Source: Prochlorococcus marinus str. MIT 0912
Lineage (GTDB): Bacteria; Cyanobacteriota; Cyanobacteriia; PCC-6307; Cyanobiaceae
Reading direction: 5' to 3'
Length of the DNA stretch: 64,000 nt
Assembly: GCF_027359595.1 (NCBI RefSeq)
Contig: NZ_CP114783.1
Span: 434,001 to 498,000, forward strand
The position numbers were made by a program, and so were the translations under genes. Below the pieces are notes generated by a model that saw nothing but the letters and a program-made list of their open reading frames with translations, had not been told where the DNA came from and ran no database searches. Shown here piece by piece: positions 17,957-26,424 of the stretch (the stretch's first letter is position 1; each line of letters begins with the position of its first letter).

Positions 17957-18115
17957 TCAAAAATATGAGCTTTTCAAATGCCTTTCCATGCATATAGTTT
18001 GGCAATCGTTCTCTTCCGCTCTGCTAGATATTGAACAATATGTAACACATTCAAGATAATCTTCAATTGGATCCACTTGTTCCTGGGACATTTTCTTAGT
18101 ATCTAATGTATTCAT
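17957..18115 (-). CDS. Twin-CX3C microprotein (52 residues)
   Basis: Frame found by translating the gap. It contains CVTYC, then ten residues, then CQTIC: two CX3C motifs, the arrangement used by small TIM and CHCH proteins to form a disulfide-stapled helical hairpin. The rest is polar and acidic (QEQVDPIEDYLE). There is no signal peptide. Whether the Cys pairs are oxidised or bind metal is unknown. I recall similar acidic twin-CX3C small proteins being common in marine picocyanobacteria, but cannot confirm that here. Confidence 0.65.
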   Translation of the reverse strand: MNTLDTKKMSQEQVDPIEDYLECVTYCSISSRAEENDCQTICMERHLKSSYF

Positions 18116-18352
18116 AAAAATCTCCAATAATTGCGTTTAATCTATCCTTTCTTTTTGTTTTTTTCTATCGGTATTACTTACTAACTTTTAAGCATAAGAA
18201 ATACAGATAAAAATCAAATTTACATTGAAAAGCATCGGCGGAACAGAGATGAAAATACGATTTAATATCTCAAAATAATAGTTATATAAAAAAATACTTG
18301 AAGCAAGGAAACGTCAAGATGCAATTAAATATAAATTAAAATGATTTTTATG

Positions 18353-18532
18353 CTACTTTCTCAATTTTATTCTGATTCCTATTCTTTCTCTAATAGCTTT
18401 TATCGGAATCATATCTTTCATTTGATCATCAATTTGCTTTTTAATTAAATTCCTAAATAGTTGGTAAAGCAAAACCAACATCAAAAGTGATACTACTAGG
18501 GTTACAAATGCGATTAATGAATAAGTATCCAT
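18353..18532 (-). CDS. Single-helix membrane protein with basic tail
   Basis: 59 residues from the ATG at 18532, giving an immediate transmembrane helix (LIAFVTLVVSLLMLVLLY) and a basic tail. A longer frame exists upstream but would overlap the preceding gene. The ATG is one base from the stop of the gene at 18534, suggesting translational coupling. Confidence 0.6.
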   Translation of the reverse strand: MDTYSLIAFVTLVVSLLMLVLLYQLFRNLIKKQIDDQMKDMIPIKAIRERIGIRIKLRK

Positions 18533-18533
18533 T

Positions 18534-18794
18534 TTAAAGCTCTCTATATATTGCCCATTCATCACCATCAGCCGTAACTTCAGACAGCAAAGCAACAGCT
18601 ATATCAGAATGATCAGAGCGTTTAACAATAATCTCTTTACCACCAATATACGGATCATTGAACTCTGATTTTGAACGGCTAGCCTCCAACTGTTCAGATG
18701 GTGTCAAAAGTTCAAGAATTTTAATCCATATCTCATCATCTGAAGCGAAAGGAGGAACAGAAAACTTACTCGGACTATTTCTTTTTTTATTCAT
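18534..18794 (-). CDS. Small soluble hypothetical protein
   Basis: 86 residues. The central part (DDEIWIKILELLTPSEQLEASR) is helical; the end is DGDEWAIYREL. Three minus-strand genes (19006 to 18353) are closely spaced here and may be an operon. Not recognised. Confidence 0.6.
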   Translation of the reverse strand: MNKKRNSPSKFSVPPFASDDEIWIKILELLTPSEQLEASRSKSEFNDPYIGGKEIIVKRSDHSDIAVALLSEVTADGDEWAIYREL

Positions 18795-18799
18795 ATTAT

Positions 18800-19006
18800 T
18801 TAATTTCCAGCATTAAGCTCTTTCACCTCATTAACTAATCGCTCTTGTCGTTCAGGCGTAATAAATCCAAGAGATGCACAATCATTAATGTCTTGAATTG
18901 GATCTGATAGTCCATCGTGTTTTTCTAGCCATCCCTCAGTGCAACCTTTACATGCTAATTCATTTAATTCATTAGCCAAAGACTTTGCTTTCAAGCTATC
19001 CATCAA
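18800..19006 (-). CDS. Small acidic protein with Cys residues
   Basis: 68 residues (or 67 from the second Met), helical, with CKGC in LNELACKGCTEGW and one further Cys. The CxxC could bind metal. First gene of the minus-strand set 19006-18353. Not recognised. Confidence 0.6.
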   Translation of the reverse strand: MMDSLKAKSLANELNELACKGCTEGWLEKHDGLSDPIQDINDCASLGFITPERQERLVNEVKELNAGN

Positions 19007-19173
19007 TAAAGATTTAAATACTTCTTTCTTTATACTTTACTGTCATTCAATAACTCCAGGAAAAATTAATAAGCCTTATTCAAATAAATTGCAAAGTTGT
19101 CAAATTAGTACCCTATCAATAGATAAATAGAATAAAAGAAAATTAGAACTATAGAAAAAATTATGCTGGGAGC

Positions 19174-19419
19174 TCATGCAGCTTCCTTTTTGAATTCACG
19201 GTAAATAGAAATATCTATAGGTCTATTCACATCAGATTGAAAATCAACTATATCTTGATAAATCTCATTAGGTAAAGGTTCCATTTCGCATCTTGAATAA
19301 CATTTGCTGTCGTCGATCTTTTTTAATGAAAACCTGTTGCTTAGGCGCTTAAAGATAAACAATGTCACAATGCAACTTAATTTAGTTATATCGTTTGAAG
19401 CTGTAGATGCAATATGCAA
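19174..19419 (-). CDS. Small hypothetical protein, start uncertain
   Basis: 81 residues from the ATG at 19419, with a hydrophobic stretch (LSCIVTLFIFKRL) and an acidic C-terminal part (NEIYQDIVDFQSDVNRPIDI). An internal ATG would give only the last 36 residues, which are the more protein-like part. Function unknown. Confidence 0.45.
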   Translation of the reverse strand: MHIASTASNDITKLSCIVTLFIFKRLSNRFSLKKIDDSKCYSRCEMEPLPNEIYQDIVDFQSDVNRPIDISIYREFKKEAA

Positions 19420-19540
19420 AACTACCAGGCTTTTCTATTAATTGAGTAAGTAGTTATTACTAATAATATTTTTTTGTAGTAGTTACCACTTCATATCAAT
19501 TGGAATAAAGAGGATTATTAAATGAGAATCAAAAAAAAAA

Positions 19541-19702
19541 ATGACTTTATCACCAAATGAGATGACTCCGTACATAAGAAAAATACAACAAAAATTTGAT
19601 GAAGCTCAAATGTTTTTAATGAAAAATGGTTTTCACCAAGCCACAAAAGGGCTTTTACAAGACATCGAAAATGCTAACGGTATAAATAAAAAAGCTAACT
19701 AA
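19541..19702 (+). CDS. Small helical protein (53 residues)
   Basis: ATG frame in the gap: MTLSPNEMTPYIRKIQQKFD then a helix with KGLLQDIENANG. No membrane segment. Precedes a DUF3764 gene on the same strand by 97 bases. Not recognised. Confidence 0.5.
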   Translation: MTLSPNEMTPYIRKIQQKFDEAQMFLMKNGFHQATKGLLQDIENANGINKKAN

Positions 19703-19799
19703 CATCCTCCCAGACGATGAAAGCTAAAACAACCACGTCTGTAGGGACAAAAGTAAAGTGGGAATCATATATACCCTCTAATATTCACTCACACTTTCC

Positions 19800-20096
19800 A
19801 TGACAACTGAAATCACTGTTTTAGACTTCAAGCTTAGTAATACTTTTTCAGAGTATTGCACTCATATGAATGCCCCAGAGCAGCAGGCGATGTTTAAAGA
19901 AATGGATGTTAAAATTTTTTATATGGGTGAATGTATAGGAGACTCTAAAAGAGCAACTGTTATGTTTGAAGGGCCAGAGAATGTTTTATATAACATTTTC
20001 ATTAGTCCGGAAACAAAGCCTATTGTTGAAGCCTCTGGTCATATTTATGAAGAAACAAAAATCACAAGATGGAAAAACAATTGTTCTAACTGTTAA
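19800..20096 (+). CDS. DUF3764 family protein
   Basis: 98 residues. Shares the opening hydrophobic pattern (VLDFKLSNTFSEYCTHM), a central FYMGECIGDSKRATVMFE and a C-terminal EASGHIYEETKITRW with the family members at 45479 (EAGYIYDSTVITSY) and 4918. Fold probably ferredoxin-like. It overlaps a convergent minus-strand gene by four bases at its end. Function unknown. Confidence 0.75.
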   Translation: MTTEITVLDFKLSNTFSEYCTHMNAPEQQAMFKEMDVKIFYMGECIGDSKRATVMFEGPENVLYNIFISPETKPIVEASGHIYEETKITRWKNNCSNC

Positions 20097-20266
20097 TTTT
20101 CACGTATTGAACTTCCTAAAGGAATCGTATTTGGAATCATAGGTATTGAATGTTTTTTACCGTCTGGGCTTACATATATATTCTCTTTCCCATATTCTGT
20201 ATCAATGATTTTTTCAAAATGAGTCCCTTTTGGAAGATGTAAAAAATATTTTTGTGCTCTGTTCAT
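20093..20266 (-). CDS. MNR-type small protein with YVSPDGKK motif
   Basis: 57 residues: MNRAQKYFLHLPKGTHFEKI, then YVSPDGKKHSIP. The frame at 35417-35593 has the same layout (MNRSQ start, KGS, YVTPDGEK, P-rich end). Conservation between two separate copies supports translation of both. Beta-rich, soluble, unknown. Tail-to-tail overlap with the DUF3764 gene. Confidence 0.6.
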   Translation of the reverse strand: MNRAQKYFLHLPKGTHFEKIIDTEYGKENIYVSPDGKKHSIPMIPNTIPLGSSIREN

Positions 20267-20350
20267 CTTTTTTATAAAGCTATTTAAAAATAACTGGGAT
20301 ATTTCCCAACGACAACAAATTGGTTGTTTTATGAAAGTTTTGGTAGCTAA

Positions 20351-20680
20351 CTATTGAATTTTTTCTAAAGCAGTTAATAATCTTCCCACTCTAGTTCCAT
20401 TAACTCCAAGATCGCCACCACCATATCTTGATGCCGATTTGATTTGAATCTTCTTATCTATTTTAAAAATCTCTAAGTCATCTGGAAATCTGAAAATCAA
20501 ACTACGACAAACCCCTTTCCAATAATGTTCATTACTCACTAAAACCTTGGTTCTAGGGATTTTCTGGGCAATCGTGACAAGTTGATCAAAGGTCTTGTCA
20601 ACATCTTCAAATTCTTTTTGAAAGAAAACGCAATTCAGTGGATTTAAGCAGGGACTAAGACCTGATTTAGAATCTGGCAT
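20351..20680 (-). CDS. DUF1499 family protein
   Basis: 109 residues. CLNPLNCVFF at the N-terminus, a central CRSLIFRFPDDLEIF and the C-terminal IQIKSASRYGGGDLGVNGTRV are the DUF1499 pattern. No signal peptide. A second member with a signal peptide lies at 31799. Function unknown. Confidence 0.85.
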   Translation of the reverse strand: MPDSKSGLSPCLNPLNCVFFQKEFEDVDKTFDQLVTIAQKIPRTKVLVSNEHYWKGVCRSLIFRFPDDLEIFKIDKKIQIKSASRYGGGDLGVNGTRVGRLLTALEKIQ

Positions 20681-20761
20681 ATTTTCTATTAGTTCATATA
20701 TTGATCATGACAAAAAGTTTATTCCCCCTGTTCTTGTATTTCATTAACTTATTACTCAGTT

Positions 20762-20935
20762 ATGTCTAGTTCTCCCTACCTAAAATACTCATGGGAAAAA
20801 GATTCTTCAATTAAGTTAAATTCAAAAGCCTTTTTGAACATGAAACGATTAGATAAGACAGGGATGATGCTAATTGTTTTCAGTGTGGCCTCAACACTTC
20901 CTTATCAGTTTCATTTTCTCTCTTCTATGAGTTAA
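20762..20935 (+). CDS. Small hydrophobic-tail protein (57 residues)
   Basis: ATG frame in the gap. Polar N-terminal half (YLKYSWEKDSSIKLNSKAF) and a hydrophobic C-terminal half (GMMLIVFSVASTLPYQF) that could be tail-anchored. Ends seven bases before the convergent nitroreductase gene. Not recognised. Confidence 0.45.
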   Translation: MSSSPYLKYSWEKDSSIKLNSKAFLNMKRLDKTGMMLIVFSVASTLPYQFHFLSSMS

Positions 20936-20941
20936 ATAAAA

Positions 20942-21493
20942 TTAATCCCTCTCTCGATAGATTGTGCTAATCAAAGGTCTTTTAATTAAAGGCGGTTCAG
21001 TCCCATACCCAATCCAAATAAAACCAATAATTTCTTCCTCGCTTGGGTTTATTTGTGCAATTTTATAGGTATTAGGGTCTTTAGTGATTGTTCCTGTTGA
21101 CCACTTGCAACCAACATCATCAGCAATAAGTGAAAGCGACAGGTTTTGAATCGCGCAAGCACAAGCAGCATAATCTTCGAGTTTTTGAACTTGATTATCA
21201 GTACATATTTGAGTGGCGATAAGCAAATGGGAAGGCTTTAGCATTTTGTCTCTTATCTTTTTCAAACTAGATTCATCTATTGTCATATCACCAAACTTCA
21301 GAGTAAGCTGTAGTTGATATAGAAGTTCCCTTTTTTTTATCCCAATACTAGTAAAACGCCATGGGAAAGTCCTTCTGTGGCAAGGTGCATGATTAGCTGC
21401 AAATATTGATTTTTCAATTACTTCTCTAGGAACACGTTTTTTTGAAAAGATATGAAGTGTCCTTCGTTTTTTAATTGCTTCAGCTATTTCCAT
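20942..21493 (-). CDS. Nitroreductase family protein
   Basis: 183 residues. IKKRRTLHIF at 8-17 is the R-R-[ST] opening of the family, NHAPCHRRTFPWRF at 34-47 the FMN-contact region, and EEEIIGFIWIGYGTEPP the C-terminal strand. The enzyme binds FMN and reduces a substrate with NAD(P)H; possible substrates include nitro compounds and quinones. Compact form. Substrate not predictable. Confidence 0.9.
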   Translation of the reverse strand: MEIAEAIKKRRTLHIFSKKRVPREVIEKSIFAANHAPCHRRTFPWRFTSIGIKKRELLYQLQLTLKFGDMTIDESSLKKIRDKMLKPSHLLIATQICTDNQVQKLEDYAACACAIQNLSLSLIADDVGCKWSTGTITKDPNTYKIAQINPSEEEIIGFIWIGYGTEPPLIKRPLISTIYRERD

Positions 21494-21645
21494 GATTTTC
21501 TCTTGATGTTATTAACTACACTATTAGCAATAGTGAGAATTATACAAAAAAGTTGGTTTAGAGACCTGTATAAATAAAAGGTGTTTAAATCATCTCCAGC
21601 TTGAATCTAACATCAAAAAAACCATGATTAGTTGAAAATCACTTA

Positions 21646-21915
21646 TCAAGCAACTTTGTCAAGAATTACATTTGATGGTTTTGAAAATAACGAGACGACT
21701 TGGCCCATGGGTGTCTTGAATACGCGTTCGACAATTTCTCCATCATTAATAATTACCTTCGTATTCAAGGACCCAGAAGGTAGATTTACAGTTCTTTTTT
21801 TTAGAAGAATCTCTAGCTCTGGATACTGATCATTAGGTTTAAGAACCTCTTTTAACTCAGGATGCAGATCTAAGATTGTGTCATCAAAGGCCTTAAACTT
21901 TTTCGTTAAAACCAT
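21646..21915 (-). CDS. Small conserved protein, paralogue of the gene at 25289
   Basis: 89 residues. LPSGSLNTKVIINDGEIVER and FKTPMGQVVSLF align closely with LPSGSINTKVIVTEGEIVER and YKTPKGEIISLF in the 71-residue protein at 25289. Both start with a Lys-rich segment and F-x-D. The difference is an insertion before the LPSGS strand. Beta-rich, soluble, unknown function. Confidence 0.75.
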   Translation of the reverse strand: MVLTKKFKAFDDTILDLHPELKEVLKPNDQYPELEILLKKRTVNLPSGSLNTKVIINDGEIVERVFKTPMGQVVSLFSKPSNVILDKVA

Positions 21916-22081
21916 ATTTTAAGGTAGCTGTTACTTATGACTTGTAACCTACTGATCTCATGACGTAAAGAGTATTTAAACTAAGTTCGGGATAAAATTA
22001 ATAAGACTTTAAATAAAGCTTTAATGAGCTAAAAATAAATTGTAATAAGTTTTACTGGTAGTTCAAAGTGCAAACTAGTCA

Positions 22082-22258
22082 TTAATATCTAGTCGCATCA
22101 ACCACTCGCTGTTCATGATGAGAACTAGATGTTAACTCAAAACTTCTTTCACTTAAAACTGACTGTGTAAAAACAGTAATAGCTGCAATACTTGGTGTAA
22201 TAGGTAAAAACATAAACAAGGCCATCACACTACTATTAGATTTAAATAATCTTTGCAT
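22082..22258 (-). CDS. Small exported or membrane protein (58 residues)
   Basis: ATG frame in the gap. Hydrophobic segment at about 10-33 (MALFMFLPITPSIAAITVF) resembles an uncleaved signal or signal peptide, followed by a Ser/His-rich part. Not recognised. Confidence 0.45.
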   Translation of the reverse strand: MQRLFKSNSSVMALFMFLPITPSIAAITVFTQSVLSERSFELTSSSHHEQRVVDATRY

Positions 22259-22337
22259 TAATAAAAAAAAAGGTTCAATTATTATTCTTAAAAACTTTTA
22301 AGTGATTTGCGTGTTCGGTTTCCCTTGAATAAAGCTA

Positions 22338-22550
22338 TTAGTTTGACCTGTAATAACATCTAAACACCTTTGGTCTTTTCCAGAGCATTGAATAAATAGC
22401 TTCAAGTGCCTTTTGAGTTTTAGGCAACTTGCAACTAGGCCATGACTGTTGAGTAATCATTGTGATTATTTCGGAGTCATTCTTATTTCTACATGAGATG
22501 CCACCCATAAAACCAGAGTAATAGAACTCAGGCAAAAATACATAGAACAA
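22338..22550 (-). CDS. Possible small Cys-containing protein
   Basis: 70 residues, hydrophobic start (MFYVFLPEFYYSGFMGG) and three Cys (ISCRN, PSCKL, FRCYY). An internal ATG at MGGISC may be the real start. Weak case, kept because the C-terminal helix (KTQKALEAIYSML) is protein-like. Confidence 0.35.
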   Translation of the reverse strand: MFYVFLPEFYYSGFMGGISCRNKNDSEIITMITQQSWPSCKLPKTQKALEAIYSMLWKRPKVFRCYYRSN

Positions 22551-22599
22551 AAACTATTATTCAGCTAGTTATCTATTGGGAAAATAAGCATAAAAAAAA

Positions 22600-22619
22600 G
22601 GGGGTGATTTATCACCCCC
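22600..22619 (-). terminator. Strong rho-independent terminator for the DUF4278 gene
   Basis: GGGGGTGAT pairs perfectly with ATCACCCCC with a two-base loop; on the minus strand a run of seven U follows. It lies 20 bases after the stop of the DUF4278 gene. Confidence 0.85.
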
Positions 22620-22639
22620 CCTTTTGTATTACCTTTAAA

Positions 22640-22810
22640 TTACTTTTGGTAAGTATTACCTCTGTAAGTTAAGGATGCTTGCACCTGCTTTTTAGCTTCT
22701 GCTTGCCTAGAGGTGTAGACGTTACTTCTGTAACTAAGTTCTACAACTTTTTTTGGAGTAGCTTCTTTGTGTTGAAGGTACTCTTGACCTCTGTAAGTAA
22801 GAACAGTCAT
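22640..22810 (-). CDS. DUF4278 protein (YRG repeats)
   Basis: 56 residues with LTYRGQEY near the N-terminus, LSYRSNVY in the middle and LTYRGNTY at the end: the [LT]-Y-R-G-x-x-Y repeats of DUF4278, a cyanobacterial family of unknown function. Too short for the usual tracks but clear. A paralogue lies at 39194, with a shared hairpin leader upstream of both. Confidence 0.85.
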   Translation of the reverse strand: MTVLTYRGQEYLQHKEATPKKVVELSYRSNVYTSRQAEAKKQVQASLTYRGNTYQK

Positions 22811-22830
22811 TGCTCTTTCTAGTAGTGCTC

Positions 22831-22857
22831 AAGACCCCGTTCCATGTCTCAAGTCTT
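22831..22857 (-). promoter_or_regulatory. Hairpin leader upstream of the DUF4278 gene
   Basis: On the minus strand AAGAC pairs with GTCTT around a loop containing GGAACGGG. The same loop sequence sits in a longer hairpin in front of the second DUF4278 gene (39387-39416). AAAACGTTCA occurs further upstream in both. Probable 5' UTR element; role unknown. Confidence 0.5.
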
Positions 22858-23432
22858 ACTGCAGCTTGTTATTTAGCTGAACGTTTTTAAACACTAGCAG
22901 AAATTATCTTTAAACGATGTTCTTAGTGATACATAAAACAGTGAATAATGTAGTGTTAGCCGAAATAGTTGCATTTCTTACTAAAAAACACCCTTAAATC
23001 ACTAAGAAAGTTAATTCTTTATCCTCTATTTTCATTTTTAAAATAAACCAATCTTCCTCCTTTTCCCTCTTCTTAAAAAAGTCATTAAAGCACAAAGAAT
23101 GATCCTAATATGGCAAAAATTATCAAAGTAATTAACGACTTAAACCCAGATGAAGCAATATTTTGAAAGTTTGAATCAAATGCTTTCTTAAGATTTCAAG
23201 AAGGTAAACCATTTAGTAACCACACAAAAGCCTCATTATTTAATACCCAGTTTCTAAAAACAACTATCACTATTAAATTGATTAAAAGAAGAATGAATAA
23301 ACGGAGTTTTGGATCCTCTATCCCCATAAATCTTTTGTAAATTAGTTTTGTTAGGCAAGGTCAGTTACAAAAATGTTAACAATTATGGGGCTACAGGAAG
23401 TTGGTAAGAAGTTAAAAGAATATGTATGATTT
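22858..23432. other. Gene-poor stretch with one interrupted frame
   Basis: AT-rich. The only protein-like content is the broken frame at 23110-23338, listed separately. The upstream part (22858-22930) continues the leader of the DUF4278 gene. Confidence 0.4.
23110..23338 (+). pseudogene. Possible small gene broken by one stop codon
   Basis: ATG frame MAKIIKVINDLNPDEAIF, then TGA, then 57 further open codons in the same frame (KFESNAFLRFQEGKPFSN at the start). A single stop inside an otherwise open 75-codon frame suggests recent inactivation or two short frames by chance. No homologue is recognised. Confidence 0.3.
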
Positions 23433-23690
23433 TCAATCCGCTTTAAAAGGCCTACCACCTTTACTTAAATAATCCATATATTTATCAGACTCTTTGAGGT
23501 AATAATTCCTGCTTTGACCAATATATCTAGCTTCAATTAAGAGATCCGTAACTTCAGGCCAAAAAGATTCAGGGACCAACTCAAGAGGGTTAATTGCACT
23601 TGGATTCCAATTTAACTCAGTCAAAAATAGAAACCAAATCGACTTGCACTTAATGAAATCAGATAAACAATCTGAATTAAAATTATTCAT
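23433..23690 (-). CDS. Small hypothetical protein overlapping purT
   Basis: 85 residues, soluble, Trp-containing (SIWFLFLTELNWNPSAI, SFWPEVTDLLIEARY). Its ATG lies eight bases inside the end of purT on the same strand, so it is probably translationally coupled. No family recognised. Confidence 0.65.
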   Translation of the reverse strand: MNNFNSDCLSDFIKCKSIWFLFLTELNWNPSAINPLELVPESFWPEVTDLLIEARYIGQSRNYYLKESDKYMDYLSKGGRPFKAD

Positions 23691-24852
23691 TTATAAATTG
23701 GACTGATTGAGCTGCTTTATCAGCTTTAATTTTTGCATCATCGATGGTTTCTGCATTTGCTACAGCTACTCCCATTCGACGACCTTCAGTAGAGCTCGGC
23801 TTGCCAAATATAAATACGCCGGTATTCGGTTGACTTAAGGCATCTTCAAGTCCCGTAAAAGCTATGTTTGAAGTTTTCTGGGAAGCCAAAATCACTCTGC
23901 TCGCAGAAGCTTCATGACAAACTATTTCTGGAATTGGGATACCTAAAACAGCTCTAAGGTGTAATTCAAACTCATTTAAATTTTGGCTAATCAAAGTTAC
24001 TAAGCCTGTGTCATGTGGTCTTGGTGACAGCTCTGAAAAAATCACCTCCTCACCCTTAATAAAAAATTCAACGCCAAACAAACCAACTCCACCAAGATTA
24101 TCAGTGACACATTTGGCTATCTTTTGAGCCTTATCTAAAACACTTTCAGTTAATGTAGCTGGTTGCCAACTACATTGATAATCTCCATTCTTTTGCTCGT
24201 GTCCTATCGGTTCACAAAATAATGTTTTACCATTAAATTGTCTAATAGTTAATAAAGTAATTTCTAAATCAAAATCAATAAATTCCTCTAATATAATTTT
24301 ATTTGATTTACCTCTTGATTTTTCAATAGCCAAATCCCAAGCCTGGACTAAATCATTTTTATTATTAACTAAGCTTTGTCCTTTACCTGAAGAACTCATA
24401 ACTGGCTTAATTAATAACGGATAACCAATCGCATCTGCACAAAAATTAAGCTCGGATTGATTCATCGCATAACTAAATTTTGCAGTTCTTATATTTAATT
24501 CGTTAGCAGCTAAATCTCTTATTTTATCTCTATTCATAGTTATCGCAGTAGCTCTAGCATTTGGTATTACTGTTATTTTTTTTTCGATTTCCTTTAATAC
24601 ATCTACTGCAAGAGCCTCAATTTCAGGAATAATTATATCAGGATTACATTTATATATCACTTCTTTTAATTCACTACCATTATTCATATTTAATACTTCA
24701 AATTGATCAGCTATCTGCATGGCTGGCGCATCATTATATCTGTCACATGCAATAACATAACAACCTAATCTTTTTGCTGCGATTGCCACCTCTTTACCTA
24801 ATTCTCCGCTACCTAAAAGCATTATTTTCTTTGGAAAAACGTTCATAATCAT
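23683..24852 (-). CDS. purT: Phosphoribosylglycinamide formyltransferase 2
   Basis: 389 residues, the usual length for PurT. It catalyses formate- and ATP-dependent formylation of GAR in purine synthesis, an alternative to the folate-dependent PurN. KIMLLGSGELGKEVAIAAKR at the N-terminus binds the substrate phosphate; the ATP-grasp domain follows (IKPVMSSSGKGQS, EEFIDFDLEITLL, GVELFGVEFFIKG-type segments, SPRPHDTGLVTL). The start is ATG at 24852 or the second Met six bases later. The gene downstream overlaps it by eight bases. Confidence 0.95.
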   Translation of the reverse strand: MIMNVFPKKIMLLGSGELGKEVAIAAKRLGCYVIACDRYNDAPAMQIADQFEVLNMNNGSELKEVIYKCNPDIIIPEIEALAVDVLKEIEKKITVIPNARATAITMNRDKIRDLAANELNIRTAKFSYAMNQSELNFCADAIGYPLLIKPVMSSSGKGQSLVNNKNDLVQAWDLAIEKSRGKSNKIILEEFIDFDLEITLLTIRQFNGKTLFCEPIGHEQKNGDYQCSWQPATLTESVLDKAQKIAKCVTDNLGGVGLFGVEFFIKGEEVIFSELSPRPHDTGLVTLISQNLNEFELHLRAVLGIPIPEIVCHEASASRVILASQKTSNIAFTGLEDALSQPNTGVFIFGKPSSTEGRRMGVAVANAETIDDAKIKADKAAQSVQFINE

Positions 24853-25288
24853 ATCTATAGGTCAAAAATATAAATTAATATAATATCTCTTAAACAGAAT
24901 TGATAATAAAAAAAAGAAGTAGAAATTAACAGAGACACTGAAAGGGAAAAATTATTCTTAGTACAACAGAGCGCTTTTTGTTGATTGATAAAATCAATTG
25001 ATCATTCGCGATTGTTTTTCGACTCAATAAGATAGAAGAATGATATTTCTACCACAACAAGTAATTTTTGGATAACTACTTTTGAGTACTGCAATGATAT
25101 TGATTGTGGACATTAGGTAGAACCGTTTGAAAACAACGAAAACAAGCTTAAAAAAGCAATTCCTAATCCAAAAACCATATCTAATTTTTCACGTTAATCC
25201 TATAAATTGCTAATTAGCCATACAAGCTCTTTACGAGTGGAGAAAAGTTAGTTAATAAGGGGGGAATAACTTCGACTTATTTATTGGA
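24853..25288. other. Gene-free stretch, divergent promoter region
   Basis: Between purT (minus) and the small gene at 25289 (plus). Stop-dense in all frames, no hairpin terminator. It presumably holds both promoters; none can be assigned with confidence. Confidence 0.4.
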
Positions 25289-25504
25289 ATGGTTGCCAAG
25301 AAGAAAATTAAAGACTTCAAGGATTTGGATAAGTTCCCAGATTTAAAAGAAGCTCTAGTACCAGCTATTAAGACATTGCCCTCAGGTTCAATAAATACTA
25401 AAGTAATCGTTACTGAAGGCGAAATTGTAGAGAGAGTTTATAAAACACCAAAAGGTGAAATTATATCTCTTTTCGCAAATGACTTATCGGAACAAGCTGC
25501 CTAA
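25289..25504 (+). CDS. Small conserved protein, paralogue of the gene at 21646
   Basis: 71 residues. Lys-rich start (VAKKKIKDFKDLDKFPDL), then LPSGSINTKVIVTEGEIVER and YKTPKGEIISLF as in the 89-residue protein at 21646. Soluble, beta-rich. Function unknown; recurrence supports a maintained role. Confidence 0.75.
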   Translation: MVAKKKIKDFKDLDKFPDLKEALVPAIKTLPSGSINTKVIVTEGEIVERVYKTPKGEIISLFANDLSEQAA

Positions 25505-25647
25505 ATTTTCTTGTTAAAATCAATTATTTTACTATTTCTCCATAGAAAGGGTTGGATCATATTGTTAGCACAACAATAAAAGATAGCAAAGAAAACATCC
25601 AATATTGAGCAGTTCTGTAATCCTAGTTTATTGTTTTTAATTGATCA

Positions 25648-26040
25648 ATGTCTTCTAAAGAAGAAATCCTGTCCATCCTAGAAGCCTTTGCCTCAACAGA
25701 GAGAATGGGATCATTCTTTTTGGACAATGCAACCCCCGACTTTTTATTTATAAGACCAAGCGGAAATCCCATTGACGCGAAAGGTTTTCAAGAGATGTGG
25801 TCCTCAGGAGATCTTGTATTACAAAGCGCAGAAGTCACAAAGGTGCACAAATTTGAACTCTTAGGTTCAAATGCTGCAATGTGCGTTTTCACCCTAGGTT
25901 CAAAATTTACTTATAAAGGGACTCAAAATGATGACCTCCCTACAGTAACTTCTATTTTTAAAAAGATTGATGAGAAATGGAAAGTAGCGTGGATGCAAAG
26001 ATCTTCAGGCCAGTCAGATATGACTTTGTGGAACGACTAA
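25648..26040 (+). CDS. NTF2/SnoaL-like (DUF4440-type) protein
   Basis: 130 residues. Helical start (EEILSILEAFAST), then DFLFIRPSGNPIDAKGFQEM, strands (AAMCVFTLGSKFTYKG) and VTSIFKKIDEKWKVAWMQRS: the order of elements and the K-W-K-V-A-x-x-Q ending are typical of the NTF2-like cone fold. Members serve as enzymes or ligand-binding proteins. No catalytic residues can be assigned. Confidence 0.75.
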   Translation: MSSKEEILSILEAFASTERMGSFFLDNATPDFLFIRPSGNPIDAKGFQEMWSSGDLVLQSAEVTKVHKFELLGSNAAMCVFTLGSKFTYKGTQNDDLPTVTSIFKKIDEKWKVAWMQRSSGQSDMTLWND

Positions 26041-26154
26041 TTTATATTTCCTTCTTAATGGTTAAGTATTCGTAAATTCTATTTATATCCTTACGTCTGA
26101 AGTAATCATTGAACAAGATAGATAATTTAAAAGAGAAATAGTAAATAGTCGTAA

Positions 26155-26331
26155 ATGCAAGAAAAGCCAAATGTTGAAGAGCTGATTGCAGATTCAATGA
26201 CATTGCTCTTAATTAGAGCCCAAAAGCTACCTAAAAGGGAAAGACTAGCAATTGCTCAAGAGTTTAGAGAGTGGCTTAATGGTAGTTGCAAAGTAGAAAA
26301 TATATTGATCCTAGATACAAGAATCAAATAG
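26155..26331 (+). CDS. Small helical protein (58 residues)
   Basis: ATG frame in the gap. Acidic then basic helices (VEELIADSMTLLLIRAQKLP, KRERLAIAQEFREWLNGSCK). No membrane segment. Convergent with the hli cluster, from which it is separated by the terminator at 26425. Not recognised. Confidence 0.55.
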   Translation: MQEKPNVEELIADSMTLLLIRAQKLPKRERLAIAQEFREWLNGSCKVENILILDTRIK

Positions 26332-26424
26332 TAATAACTACATCCAGTTGATAATCATCAATATTACTGAATTAATTTACATTGCGTTAATCACGCGCTA
26401 ATCAAACAAAAAACCATTAAAAAA

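Noticed and set aside
23164-23166. TGA as a selenocysteine codon
   Set aside because: No selenium-incorporation genes are visible and no conserved hairpin follows; a pseudogene or chance frame is simpler.
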